Part shown: positions 7,871 through 16,256 of the stretch, in pieces
How the letters are laid out: the number at the start of each line of letters is the position of its first letter
How positions within the stretch are numbered: the stretch's first letter is position 1
Source: Candidatus Pacearchaeota archaeon
GTDB taxonomy: Archaea; Nanobdellota; Nanobdellia; Pacearchaeales; GW2011-AR1
Direction: 5' to 3'
Length of the DNA: 35,057 nucleotides
Assembly (NCBI GenBank): GCA_016866995.1
Contig: VGKQ01000010.1
Coordinates: forward strand, 1 to 35,057
Made by a program: the position numbers and the translations under genes
The notes under the pieces: generated by a model
What the model was told of the DNA's origin: nothing
Seen by the model: the letters and a program-made list of their open reading frames with translations, nothing else
The model's database searches: none

Positions 7871-8962
7871 CTAAAATCTTTTTAATTCTTTTAAGATATC
7901 TTTCAAGTTAACTTTGCTTACACTAGTTACTCTGTCTGATTCCCCTGAAAAAATCAGGAGATTTTTTTTGCTTTCATCAAATATGGCGCCGGTTGGAAAA
8001 ATAACTCTTTTAGTGCCAAAAACCATAATATTTTCTTTTGATGGAAGCAAAATAGGCTTCCCTGTCGTAGCTATAACTTTTTCTGGATTTTTTAAATCAA
8101 ACAAGGCAGCACCCACAATATATTTATATACTTCTTTATTATTTTCTTGTTTTTCCTCGACAGCATGATATATCAAAAGCCACCCTCTGTCTGTTTTTAA
8201 AGGAGGCGGGCCTGCCCCGTTTCTTGGACACGTTCTTCCTTTTTTATAAACACAGCCAACAGGCTTTAAATCCCCCCAAGATTCAAGATTATCAGAGTAT
8301 GCAATCCAGATATGCGGAAGGCTAAATTGAAAACTGCTTTCTGGCCTGTCAAAGGCAATGTATTTTCCCTTGACTTTTTGAGGAAATATAACAACATCCT
8401 TGTCCTGCTCCCCAAATATAATTCCTCTTCTTTTCCAGTTTTTGCAGTCTCTTGATATGGCAAGGCTTGTGGATATGTTCTGCTCTTTTGAAAGGCTTAC
8501 ATAAGTCATAACATACCATTTTCCTATTTTAGTTATTCTCGGATCTTCAACCCCGAACTCGCCGTCATTATGCAAGCCATAAAAACTCGGCTTCTTGTCT
8601 ATTGACTTTATATTAAATCCAGTCTTGTCTAGAATAATTCTTTTAAAATAAGAAATAAAAGTGATTCTTTTTGTTCCGTCTTTAAATACAATATCCAAAT
8701 CAGATTTAGTCTTTGCAGTTTCTTTTTTGAACTTGTCTATTGCTATTTTAAAGTTCTTTTTTCCAATCATTCTTGGAGCATAATAATAATTTTTATCTTC
8801 TGTTTTTACAAGCCTTTCCCACACCCTCACATAAAGAACTATGTTTCTGTTAGCAAGTCTTACTGCTCCAGGATTAAATACGCCAAGAATCTCAAACTTG
8901 TTTGAAGAAGGAGGCAAATCCTCTGGCTTTATAATTATTTTTTTCTCCTTTATTTTTATCAT
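7871..8962 (-). CDS. GH130-like beta-mannoside phosphorylase/hydrolase
   Basis: This is a five-bladed beta-propeller glycosidase-like protein. The conserved GH130 core is GEFGVEDPRITKIG, followed by YVMTYVSLS, and further on by RNGAGPPPLKTDRGWLLIYHAV. GH130 members phosphorolyse beta-1,4-mannosyl or mannosyl-GlcNAc linkages; some hydrolyse beta-1,2-mannosides. With 363 aa and no signal peptide it is probably cytosolic. The 194 bp on its 3' side (7677-7870) and the 224 bp on its 5' side (8963-9186) hold no gene I can support. Confidence 0.8.
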   Translation of the reverse strand: MIKIKEKKIIIKPEDLPPSSNKFEILGVFNPGAVRLANRNIVLYVRVWERLVKTEDKNYYYAPRMIGKKNFKIAIDKFKKETAKTKSDLDIVFKDGTKRITFISYFKRIILDKTGFNIKSIDKKPSFYGLHNDGEFGVEDPRITKIGKWYVMTYVSLSKEQNISTSLAISRDCKNWKRRGIIFGEQDKDVVIFPQKVKGKYIAFDRPESSFQFSLPHIWIAYSDNLESWGDLKPVGCVYKKGRTCPRNGAGPPPLKTDRGWLLIYHAVEEKQENNKEVYKYIVGAALFDLKNPEKVIATTGKPILLPSKENIMVFGTKRVIFPTGAIFDESKKNLLIFSGESDRVTSVSKVNLKDILKELKRF

Positions 8963-9186
8963 CTTATGCTCTGTAGTTAATTTTGTTATATTATTTTAAT
9001 GTTTTATTTATGTGCTTTGTTTTCTTTCTTTTATATATTTTTCTGATAATCCATATAAGAATTATTGCCCATGTTACTGGATTTATAATTATATCCAAAC
9101 TGAATTTTATTATCCAATATAGTATTGTTTGTATTAAATTTGCCATATTTCACATAATCTTTTTTTTATTATCTTGTTTGATATTT

Positions 9187-10302
9187 TTATAGTAAACATT
9201 TTTTTTGTTTTAATGAATCATATGCCAGAATAAAAGCTCCTGCTTCCCACGCCTGCAGTTTATTTTTCTCTCCGGCTATCTTTTCTATAGGATGAACCCA
9301 TTCTGGAAATCCCCATTTTAATTCAATTTCTGCAATTTTCTTGAGTTCTGTTTCAGCTTCTTTTATTTTTCCTGCTTTTATCAGTGCCAGGACATAAAAA
9401 CACCCTATATAACCCCAAATGCCTCCGTTTGAATAGCTGTTTGGCTTTCCTGCCTGGCAGTCAAGATAATAATTCTGCCAGTATTTGCTTCCCCTTTTTA
9501 TGGGAGGAAATATATCTCTCACAGGATAAGGGCGAGTGATTTTTTTGCTTTTGATATAATTCAGGATTTTTTTTGCTTTCTCATCATCAGCAAGCTCAAA
9601 AATAATTGCAAGAATATTCCCCAGGCTGTCAAACCACTCTCCAATTTCCCTGTATTTGCCGTGATTTTTCCATTTGTATGCATAATAAAAATTTCCGTTC
9701 CATAAGCCGTCATCCTTGTCTTCATTAACTAAAAATTTCAGTTGTTTTGCGCCGGCATTGTCTCCTGTTAAATTCAATACTTTATAATAAAGAGCCTGTG
9801 TGTTTATAGTATAGCCATACTTGTGCGGGAAAGCATCCTGCCAGTCTGATGTTGGAAGCTGTGCAAGCAAGCCGTTTTCCCCTGAATCCTGGCAAGCCAG
9901 CCACGACAGCGCCCTTTCAATTGAAATTTTGTTTGCATCAAATAAAGAATCATCTTTATATCTCTCTTTATAAACATAATTTCCAATAATATACCACAGG
10001 CTTGAATCAATTGTCTTAAAATCAACATGCGGCTGTCTGTTTGAAAATTTATCAACACAATTTGGAATCTGCCCGTTTTTGCTTTGATGCTCCCCAAGAG
10101 TTATTATGCTTTGCTTAAATACTTCCTGAAAAGACTCTTCATGAGACAGGCTTGCTCCAATCATAGTTATCATAGAATCTCTTGACCAGATAGCATTATA
10201 TCCATCTGCCCCGCCAGAAGCAAACAAGCCATAAGGTGTAGAACATTTTTTTATAACTAGTTTTGCTTTTTCATAGCATTCATGAAGAATATCCTGTTTC
10301 AT
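9187..10302 (-). CDS. (alpha/alpha)6-barrel glycosidase, amylo-alpha-1,6-glucosidase/invertase-like
   Basis: NAIWSRDSMITMIGA near residue 37 is the hallmark of glycogen-debranching (GDE C-domain) and neutral-invertase-like glycosidases. Later aromatic-rich stretches (DWQDAFPHKYGY, GEWFDSLGN, YSNGGIWGYIG) fit the same barrel. At 371 aa it is only the catalytic barrel, without the extra N-terminal domain of full debranching enzymes. The substrate could be an alpha-glucan or an oligosaccharide. It is minus-strand, like the GH130 gene, but 224 bp apart. An AGAGGAAG ribosome site precedes the ATG. Confidence 0.65.
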   Translation of the reverse strand: MKQDILHECYEKAKLVIKKCSTPYGLFASGGADGYNAIWSRDSMITMIGASLSHEESFQEVFKQSIITLGEHQSKNGQIPNCVDKFSNRQPHVDFKTIDSSLWYIIGNYVYKERYKDDSLFDANKISIERALSWLACQDSGENGLLAQLPTSDWQDAFPHKYGYTINTQALYYKVLNLTGDNAGAKQLKFLVNEDKDDGLWNGNFYYAYKWKNHGKYREIGEWFDSLGNILAIIFELADDEKAKKILNYIKSKKITRPYPVRDIFPPIKRGSKYWQNYYLDCQAGKPNSYSNGGIWGYIGCFYVLALIKAGKIKEAETELKKIAEIELKWGFPEWVHPIEKIAGEKNKLQAWEAGAFILAYDSLKQKKCLL

Positions 10303-10370
10303 CTTTCTTCCTCTTTTATTAATAAAGAATATTAAGGTTTTAAATTTAACTTTTGTGTAAAGTAAACCTT

Positions 10371-10475
10371 CTAACTTAACATAGATTTATTTGTATAGTT
10401 CCATAAAAACTGTAAGTATAACTAATAAATTAATGGTTTTTACGAAGTTTTATATAATATGCTATGTTAAGTTAG
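10371..10475. repeat. Perfect 14-bp inverted repeat bounding a 105-bp element
   Basis: Arms CTAACTTAACATAG (10371-10384) and CTATGTTAAGTTAG (10462-10475) are exact inverse copies 77 bp apart. They lie in the 383-bp gap 10303-10685 upstream of the glycosidase gene. Inside, ATAAAAAC and GTTTTTAC nearly pair again. TAACTTTTGT occurs directly repeated just outside both ends (10346 and 10485). No gene is visible in the gap. A miniature transposon-like element, a structured RNA, or paired operators are all possible. Confidence 0.6.
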
Positions 10476-10685
10476 CTAATTGACTTAACTTTTGTTGTTT
10501 TATTATGCTTATTGTTAGTTTTATTAAATTATTCCAAAAGCTGCATATGAACTATTTTATTAATTCAATATAAGACTTATTAATGGTTATTTATTGGGAA
10601 TATTTAAGATTTATATTTTTCTCCATGTATTAATTTTTTATATTGCTCCAATTAATAGCAAGATAAATTTTGAGCATTCGCAAGT

Positions 10686-11420
10686 TTACAATTTTTTTAA
10701 AATTAAACTTGCAGCTTTTTTATCAATAATAACCACAAGATTGTTATGGTTTTTTAATGAGGTTAAAGGCCATTTTTCATCCAGATTTCCTTTAACAAGA
10801 TGAAATATGGCTTCTGCCTTTTTTTCCCCAGACGCAAGCAAAATTATTTTTTTTGCTTTTTTTATTGTGGATATCCCCATTGTCAATGCTTTTTTTGGCA
10901 TGCTTTTTTTATTTTTAAAAAATCTTGAATTTGCTTTTATTGTTTCCTGAGAAAGTCTGACAAGCCGCGTCTTCGAATTAAACTTTGAGCCGGGCTCATT
11001 AAATGCTATATGCCCGTTAACACCAACTCCCAAAATCTGGATATCTATTGGCTTGTCATTAATTTTTTTTTCATAATTTTCGCATTCTTTCTTGTAATTT
11101 TTTGCTTCTCCATTTAAAAAATTTATATTTTTATTTTTTATATTAATTTTATCAAAAAGAATTTTATGCATATAATAGCAATAGCTGTTCTTGTCTTTTC
11201 TTTTTATTTTATAATATTCGTCAAGATTAAAGCTTGTTATTCCTGAAAATCTTATTTTTTTCTTTTTGTATGCAAGAACCAGCTTTTTATACATGCCAGG
11301 CGGTGTTGAGCCTGTTGCAAAACAAATTACAATACTCGGGTTTTTTGATATTTCTTTTATCAGAATTTCAGCTGCTTTTTCTGACAATTCTTTATAATTT
11401 TTCTGAATTTTCACCAGCAT
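10686..11420 (-). CDS. nagB: Glucosamine-6-phosphate deaminase
   Basis: It converts glucosamine 6-phosphate to fructose 6-phosphate plus ammonia (or runs in reverse to make amino sugar). FATGSTPPGMY binds phosphate, FNLDEYY holds the catalytic Asp, and GVGVNGHIAFNEPGS holds the catalytic His/Glu relay. I place the start at ATG 11420 (MLVKIQKNYKELS), matching the usual N-terminus. An upstream in-frame ATG would add 19 residues unlike NagB. This start overlaps the preceding cytidylyltransferase gene by 29 bp, so the two are one transcript. Confidence 0.9.
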   Translation of the reverse strand: MLVKIQKNYKELSEKAAEILIKEISKNPSIVICFATGSTPPGMYKKLVLAYKKKKIRFSGITSFNLDEYYKIKRKDKNSYCYYMHKILFDKINIKNKNINFLNGEAKNYKKECENYEKKINDKPIDIQILGVGVNGHIAFNEPGSKFNSKTRLVRLSQETIKANSRFFKNKKSMPKKALTMGISTIKKAKKIILLASGEKKAEAIFHLVKGNLDEKWPLTSLKNHNNLVVIIDKKAASLILKKL

Positions 11421-11838
11421 TTTTAGCCTTTGATACCAGTTCGCTTGATGATTGAATTTTTTCCCCCAATCCATCAATAATTTCTATTCCATATTTTTTG
11501 CAGATTTCAGCTTCAGGTATCTCTGAAGCAAATCTATCCCCGCCTTTGGCAAATATTATCTTGTGATTTAAATTATCTTTAGCTATTTTTTCTATTGATT
11601 TGGATACGCTCCTGTCTTCATCAATGCTGTCAAAAACCCTGTCAACACACCCCAATTCCATCAAAATTTCTTTTTTCTCTTTTAGAGGCATAAACTCAAA
11701 TCCTTTTTTTAATAATACTTGTTTAGTGTTGTTTAAAATAACTATATGGTGGTCTCCTAATTTCTTAGCCAATCTTAAATACTGGATATGCCCTATATGA
11801 AGCGGGTCAAAATAACCGCTGCTTATTATAATTTTCAT
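11392..11838 (-). CDS. Cytidylyltransferase-family nucleotidyltransferase (TagD/RfaE-C/RibL-like)
   Basis: GYFDPLHIGHIQYLRLAKKLGD at the N-terminus contains the HxGH nucleotide-binding motif. FAKGGDRFASEIPE and SSELVSKA match the sugar-phosphate nucleotidyltransferase branch (HldE C-domain, glycerol-3-phosphate cytidylyltransferase, archaeal FAD synthase). Which substrate it uses cannot be read from the sequence. It precedes and overlaps nagB, which suggests sugar-nucleotide work. The 262 bp beyond its start (11839-12100) hold no gene I can support. Confidence 0.8.
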   Translation of the reverse strand: MKIIISSGYFDPLHIGHIQYLRLAKKLGDHHIVILNNTKQVLLKKGFEFMPLKEKKEILMELGCVDRVFDSIDEDRSVSKSIEKIAKDNLNHKIIFAKGGDRFASEIPEAEICKKYGIEIIDGLGEKIQSSSELVSKAKNAGENSEKL

Positions 11839-12100
11839 TTTTTATAGGCAAGGATATTATTATAAATTAAGAGTTGCCTCCCCAAAATGTTTAAGTTTAT
11901 TTCTTTCTAAAGTTTTGTATTGGAAAAACCCCTGCGTAATTTTTATTTTCATTTTGCTTATATTTTTTTCAATTTCTAACTATTAAAACTTTTCTATATT
12001 CATGGCTCTGCCCGGATTGGACAGAAAACTACAACTAATAAAGCACATAAAAATATCTTAAATATAATCGCAAACTATAATTTTTGACAGATTAATAAAA

Positions 12101-13237
12101 CTATTGATGTTTTTTTTCCAGAACATCAATTCCAGGAAGGTTTTTTCCTGACAAATAACTGACAAGCGCCCCCCCAGAAAGAGAAATATGGCTGAATTTT
12201 TTTTTGTTAATGTGCAAATAACTGATTGCTGCTGATAAATGCCCTCCGCCTATAACAGAAAATATTTTTCTTGATGAGATTGCTTCCAAAATCTCTTTTG
12301 TTCCTTTCTGAAACTGCTTGTCCTCGCAATAGCCAAGAGGGCCTTTCATAAAAACACATTCCGCTTTTTTTATTTCTGTTTTAAATTTTTCAATTGTTTT
12401 TTTGCCGATATCAAATATCTCATAATCATTTGGAAAATCTTTTAGTTCAAGCTCTTTTCTTTTTCCTTTTTCTTTTACTGCAAAATCCTCTGGTGTTGTC
12501 AAGGAAATATTTTTTACTGTGTTTTTTGTAATTTCAAGATTTTTGATGTCAAGAAATTCTTCATGCTTGCCAAACTTGAAGTCAGAAGCAAGCATGCATA
12601 GCTGTCCAAACATGCCAGCCGTAATAATCTTTCTGCCTGGCTGAATTAAAAGAAGATTTTCTTCTGTTTTTGAGCCTCCAAGAATATAAAGGGCATCTTT
12701 GATTTTTATTTTAGAAAGCGCTTCAAGTTCTTTTTCAAGATTAATGCCAGCACAGCTCTTAATAATTTTTGGAAAACTGACAATAGATGCCTGCTCTCTG
12801 TGGCTGACAGAAAAAGCATCGTTGACATATATTTCTGCCAACCCGGATAATATTCTAACAAATTTATTATCCAGAGATAAGTTATTTTCTTCTTCAAGAA
12901 ATCTTACATTTTCAAGCAGCAAGGCTTCTCCCTCCTTTAAAGCTTTTATTTCTTTTACTGCTTTCTCTCCGATTATGTCTGAAACAAATTTAATTTTTAC
13001 AATCTTATTAAGAAGCCTGGAATGCTGCTCGAGTGATATAAAATCAGAATCTCCTTTTCTTCCCTGATGTGCCAGAACAACTACTTTTGCCTTTTTATCC
13101 TGCAGTGATTTTATTGATTTTGCTGCTTCTTCTATTCTCTCATTCATTAAAACTTTTTTTCCTTTAACAGGCGAATTAATGTCTACTCTAAGCAAAACAC
13201 TCTTTCCCTTAAAATTAAAATCAGAAAGTGTTTTCAT
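12101..13237 (-). CDS. pgk: Phosphoglycerate kinase
   Basis: It transfers phosphate between 1,3-bisphosphoglycerate and ADP. LLRVDINSPVKG and HQGRKGDSDF form the N-domain substrate site, LLENVRFLEEE and VNDAFSVSHR follow, and the C-domain shows MKGPLGYCED and VIGGGHLSAA. ILGGSKTEENL replaces the commoner GGAKVxDK but keeps the lysine. The 378 aa are slightly short, as in other archaea. It lies 22 bp after gap in the same transcript. Confidence 0.93.
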   Translation of the reverse strand: MKTLSDFNFKGKSVLLRVDINSPVKGKKVLMNERIEEAAKSIKSLQDKKAKVVVLAHQGRKGDSDFISLEQHSRLLNKIVKIKFVSDIIGEKAVKEIKALKEGEALLLENVRFLEEENNLSLDNKFVRILSGLAEIYVNDAFSVSHREQASIVSFPKIIKSCAGINLEKELEALSKIKIKDALYILGGSKTEENLLLIQPGRKIITAGMFGQLCMLASDFKFGKHEEFLDIKNLEITKNTVKNISLTTPEDFAVKEKGKRKELELKDFPNDYEIFDIGKKTIEKFKTEIKKAECVFMKGPLGYCEDKQFQKGTKEILEAISSRKIFSVIGGGHLSAAISYLHINKKKFSHISLSGGALVSYLSGKNLPGIDVLEKKHQ

Positions 13238-13259
13238 CTTGTTTTTGTCAAGTTTAATT

Positions 13260-14240
13260 TCAAAGAAGTTTTATCATGTCTGCAAGCCTGCATGAATAGC
13301 CGTATTCATTATCATACCATGAAAGAACTTTGACAAGATTGCCTATTGATTGTGTTAAAGCGCCGTCAACAACAGATGAGCTTGGATTGCCTATCACATC
13401 ACTTGAGACAATTGCGTCTTCAGTATACTGCAAAATTCCTTTTAGATTTCCTTCTGCTGCTTTTTTCAGAGCAGCATTTATTTCTTTTACAGAAGCTTTT
13501 TTGTCAAGTTCTGCAACAAAATCAACTATAGAACCGCAGGAAACAGGAACTCTAAGCGCCAAGCCGTCCATCTTTCCCTTTAGTTCTGGAATTACATCTG
13601 CAACAGATGTTGTTGCTCCTGAGGATGTGGGAATAATGTTGATTGCAGCTGCTCTTCCGCGCCTGAGCTTTTTATGCGGAACATCAAGTATTTCCTGGTC
13701 ATTTGTGTATGCGTGCGCAGTTGTCATAAATGCCTTTTTTATTTTAAAATTATCATTTAGAACTTTTGCAATAGGAGCAAGACAGTTTGTTGTGCATGAT
13801 GCCATGGATATAATTTTATGTTCTTTCTTAAGAATGTTATTATTCACTCCCGGAACAATTGTAATGTCTGGATTTTTTGCAGGCGCTGTTATAATAACTT
13901 TTTTTGCTCCTGCTTTAATGTGCTTGCTTGCTCCTTCTCTATCTGTAAATATTCCTGTAGATTCTATAACTATATCCACTCCAAGTTTTTTCCATGGCAG
14001 TTTGCCAGGCTCTTTTTCAGAGAAAACCATTATCTTTTTATTGTCAACTTTTATAAAACCCTTTCCTGACTCAACCTTTTTCCTGTAATTTCCGTAAACA
14101 GAATCATATTTTAAAAGATAAGTAAGAACATCAGGGCTTGTGAGGTCATTAATTGCAACTATATCAATTCCCTTTTCCAGTGCTATTTTAAAAAAAGCTC
14201 TTCCTATTCGTCCAAATCCATTAATAGCTGTTTTCACCAT
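13260..14240 (-). CDS. gap: Glyceraldehyde-3-phosphate dehydrogenase, bacterial/eukaryotic (class I) type
   Basis: This is the phosphorylating GAPDH. INGFGRIGR binds the dinucleotide and Asp32 (AINDL) favours NAD+. The catalytic Cys149 is in MASCTTNC and His176 in TAHAYTNDQ. RRGRAAAINIIPTSSGA and WYDNEYGYS complete the class I pattern. Most archaea carry the distant class II enzyme, so this one was probably gained by transfer from bacteria. It is first of the gap-pgk pair. The 97 bp upstream are shared with the divergent DtxR-family gene, so the metal regulator might influence it (inference). Confidence 0.95.
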   Translation of the reverse strand: MVKTAINGFGRIGRAFFKIALEKGIDIVAINDLTSPDVLTYLLKYDSVYGNYRKKVESGKGFIKVDNKKIMVFSEKEPGKLPWKKLGVDIVIESTGIFTDREGASKHIKAGAKKVIITAPAKNPDITIVPGVNNNILKKEHKIISMASCTTNCLAPIAKVLNDNFKIKKAFMTTAHAYTNDQEILDVPHKKLRRGRAAAINIIPTSSGATTSVADVIPELKGKMDGLALRVPVSCGSIVDFVAELDKKASVKEINAALKKAAEGNLKGILQYTEDAIVSSDVIGNPSSSVVDGALTQSIGNLVKVLSWYDNEYGYSCRLADMIKLL

Positions 14241-14307
14241 TTTTACAGCAATAAAAGCATAGAGATATTAATAAACCTTTCTCTAAACATAAAACACATA
14301 TAGAAAG

Positions 14308-14339
14308 ATATTTAAATAAGTTAGGCTTACCTAACTTAT
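14308..14339 (+). promoter_or_regulatory. TATA box and palindromic operator of the DtxR-family gene
   Basis: The TATA box ATATTTAAAT (14308-14317) is 25 bp before the ATG, so the mRNA should be leaderless. A perfect palindrome with arms ATAAGTTAGG (14316-14325) and CCTAACTTAT (14330-14339) spans from the TATA box into the start codon. Its core TTAGG-CTTA-CCTAA closely resembles known DtxR/IdeR sites. A bound repressor would block the polymerase, so autoregulation is likely. Confidence 0.85.
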
Positions 14340-14706
14340 GAAGGGAAAAGAGGATTATTTAAAAGTTATTTATGAACTAAAAAAAGCAAGAAGCATAGAT
14401 ATTTCCCGCGAGCTGGGAATAAGCAAGCCAAGTGTTTCTGAAATGCTCAGAAAGCTCGCAAAATTAAAGCTTGTCAAGTTCAAGCCATATTCAAAAGTTT
14501 CTCTGACAGCAAGAGGAAGAAGAGAAGCAGGAAAAATAATAAAAAAGCACGAAATAATTGAAAAATTTGCAGGAAAAATCGGGCATAAAAATCCGCACCA
14601 AGAAGCCCATATACTTGAACATTATTTTTCAGATAATATGATTAAACATCTGGATAATTTTCTTTCTGAGAAAAAGCCAGAAACTCTTCCTTCATACATT
14701 AACTGA
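14338..14706 (+). CDS. DtxR/MntR-family metal-dependent transcriptional regulator
   Basis: It likely senses Fe(II) or Mn(II) and represses transcription. Residues 1-60 form the winged helix-turn-helix (SIDISRELGISKPSVSEMLR). The dimer/metal domain carries His71 and Glu75, then Glu89, His91, Glu94 and His95 (EAHILEH), matching the metal ligands of the family, with His in place of the usual Cys. There is no C-terminal SH3-like domain (122 aa), as in MntR. The strong operator over its own promoter supports the assignment. The stop is TGA. Confidence 0.9.
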   Translation: MKGKEDYLKVIYELKKARSIDISRELGISKPSVSEMLRKLAKLKLVKFKPYSKVSLTARGRREAGKIIKKHEIIEKFAGKIGHKNPHQEAHILEHYFSDNMIKHLDNFLSEKKPETLPSYIN

Positions 14707-14708
14707 AA

Positions 14709-14719
14709 GCTTTATAAAT
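14709..14719 (+). promoter_or_regulatory. TATA box of the eL41 gene
   Basis: CTTTATAAATC at 14709-14719 is centred about 26 bp before ATG 14740. This predicts transcription starting at the ATG itself, and so favours the upstream start of eL41. Confidence 0.6.
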
Positions 14720-14739
14720 CACTTTTTCCATCTTCAAGC

Positions 14740-14856
14740 ATGAAAAGAAGCAGCAGAAGATGGAAAAAGAAGCGCCAGATGAGATGGAAGTGGCAGCGTA
14801 AAAGATTAAAGAGGGAAAAAAGAAAAAGACGAATGCATAGACAGCGAGCAAAATGA
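14740..14856 (+). CDS. rpl41e: Ribosomal protein eL41 (38 codons)
   Basis: This is a very small, extremely basic helix of the large ribosomal subunit. The last 25 residues (starting MRWKWQRKRLKREKRKRR, ending MHRQRAK) match the universal 25-residue eL41 in length and pattern (M-R-x-K-W-x-K-R-x-x-R-L-K-R). A 13-residue basic extension precedes it, because the TATA box points to the ATG at 14740. An internal ATG at 14779 would give the classical 25 aa form. It is in frame with the DtxR-family gene and separated by that gene's TGA stop. The 227 bp after it (14857-15083) show nothing recognisable. Confidence 0.85.
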   Translation: MKRSSRRWKKKRQMRWKWQRKRLKREKRKRRMHRQRAK

Positions 14857-15083
14857 GATAAGTAGAATAATTAGTTCTTCAGGAAATAAGACTATAAATA
14901 CATCCTCATTTTGGGAGAGAGTAAATAATTTTAAATTAACTTAATCTCGCTTATTAATTGATAATTATTAGATTTTATTTTTTTGATTAATATATTTTAC
15001 AAGTAAAAAACTTTTAAACTATAAATAATATATAAGAATTAAAATATATGACAGTTAGTGTTATTATGCTAATTTATCTAAGA

Positions 15084-15509
15084 TTATTTTTTCAAAGAAG
15101 TTAAAGTTATATTCCCTTCTTTATCAGCAGTATACCATTTCCCAGTCAGATTAACTTGTCTAACTTGGCTTGGAGAAGATAATGTATAAGCAACAATCCC
15201 TCTTGTTCCTGAAACAAAAAGCCACTCAACAGCATTATCTTTTACAACCCCATTCCCAGTTAAAGATGTAACATTAAATCCAGCAGGAATATTTTCAGAA
15301 ACCCCAAGAACAGGTTCTGTCGACCTTATATAAACATAAACAGAAATCTTAGTCCCTCTCGAATCCATTGACAAATATCTTGCACTCCTGTAAATGTTAG
15401 ATGAAGTTAGTACAGCATATCCTGTAAATTTTGTATAAATCAAAAAGCCAATGATAACAGCAGCCAGAACTGCCAAGGCAATAATCAAAATTATCGAACT
15501 CTTTTTCAT
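15084..15509 (-). CDS. Membrane-anchored extracellular protein, unknown function
   Basis: One N-terminal membrane segment (residues 5-28) is followed by FTGYAVL and an outside beta-rich domain of about 105 residues with possible N-glycosylation sites (NVT, NLT, NIT). It has no Cys in the outside part. The helix-plus-TGYAV start is a pattern I associate with surface proteins of Woesearchaeota/Pacearchaeota (from memory, not checked). It faces a predicted secreted protein across 132 bp. Function unknown. Confidence 0.7.
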   Translation of the reverse strand: MKKSSIILIIALAVLAAVIIGFLIYTKFTGYAVLTSSNIYRSARYLSMDSRGTKISVYVYIRSTEPVLGVSENIPAGFNVTSLTGNGVVKDNAVEWLFVSGTRGIVAYTLSSPSQVRQVNLTGKWYTADKEGNITLTSLKK

Positions 15510-15610
15510 TTTTTATAATAGATGTGTTCTGTTTCTCTTTCAAAGAGAAAAGGATTTATAAATTTAATCTTAATATTTTTAACTATTATTAAGTAACAAC
15601 AAAACCAAAA

Positions 15611-15620
15611 GATTTAAATA
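15611..15620 (+). promoter_or_regulatory. TATA box of the 15642 gene
   Basis: GATTTAAATA is centred 26 bp before ATG 15642 and predicts a leaderless mRNA. Confidence 0.55.
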
Positions 15621-15641
15621 CTAGTAAAACATAGATAAATT

Positions 15642-16256
15642 ATGAAAACAAGAAAAAATGTTTTAAAAGGGCTTGCTAGAATTGTAGCAGGCGCAGGATT
15701 GGGTGGATTAATGGCAATTCTTCCTGCTTCACAAATTTCATGCACAAATAGTCGGGCTCCGGTTGTATATAAAGAATATAAAGAGCAGGAAGCAGCTTAT
15801 AATTTCGGGCAGGAATTAAAAAGAGAAAATCCTAAAGCATTTAAAAAATCCTATGGAAATGACAGCATAATTTATCATGATTCTAGCTTAAAGTTTGGAA
15901 ATGATAGTCTTATAAGAGGATTTCCAGAAAGCGGAAAAGGAAGATTTGTAGATATAAGCAAAGACGGAAGAATAAATGCAGGATACTGGGGCGATAAAGA
16001 AAAAGTAGTCGCTTTTTCATACGAACCTGAAAAACAAGAAATAATTATAGCAGAAGGAAATACACTGACATATTTAAAAAAGGGAGATGCTGGCTGGGAA
16101 AAAAGAACTTATTCAGGAAGTGTGCCAGAAGGCATGAAATTTGAAGATATTCCTTTTAGAAATTTAGGAAAAGCTGACAAAAATGAAGTTCAGAAATGGC
16201 TTGATTTAGTCAGGGAAATTTCAGGAAAATTTTCTGCAAAGAGAACACTTCAATAA
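15642..16256 (+). CDS. Predicted secreted or lipid-anchored protein, unknown function
   Basis: A basic start (MKTRKNVLKG) and a hydrophobic stretch (residues 12-30) form a signal sequence. PASQISC could be a lipobox with Cys34 as the anchor point. The rest (about 170 aa) is charged and soluble, with a possible beta-propeller- or beta-sandwich-like run (GRFVDISKDGRINAGYW). I recognise no family. Its stop directly abuts the stop of the convergent gene at 16257. Confidence 0.6.
   Translation: MKTRKNVLKGLARIVAGAGLGGLMAILPASQISCTNSRAPVVYKEYKEQEAAYNFGQELKRENPKAFKKSYGNDSIIYHDSSLKFGNDSLIRGFPESGKGRFVDISKDGRINAGYWGDKEKVVAFSYEPEKQEIIIAEGNTLTYLKKGDAGWEKRTYSGSVPEGMKFEDIPFRNLGKADKNEVQKWLDLVREISGKFSAKRTLQ

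Noticed and set aside
8983-9192. 69-codon hydrophobic + strand frame between two minus-strand glycosidase genes
   Set aside because: T-rich DNA translates to Phe/Ile/Leu by chance; there is no ribosome site or TATA box, and it overlaps the end of the glycosidase gene.
11997-12060. tRNA-like or short-peptide segment in the gap before pgk (GC-richer patch with GGCTCTGCCCGGATTGG)
   Set aside because: The putative arm lacks a T-loop consensus and an acceptor stem, and the 19-codon frame resembles no protein.
13330-14088. Long + strand frame (252 codons) opposite gap
   Set aside because: It is antisense to a clearly conserved GAPDH gene and shows no protein family; the frame is open because of codon bias on the other strand.
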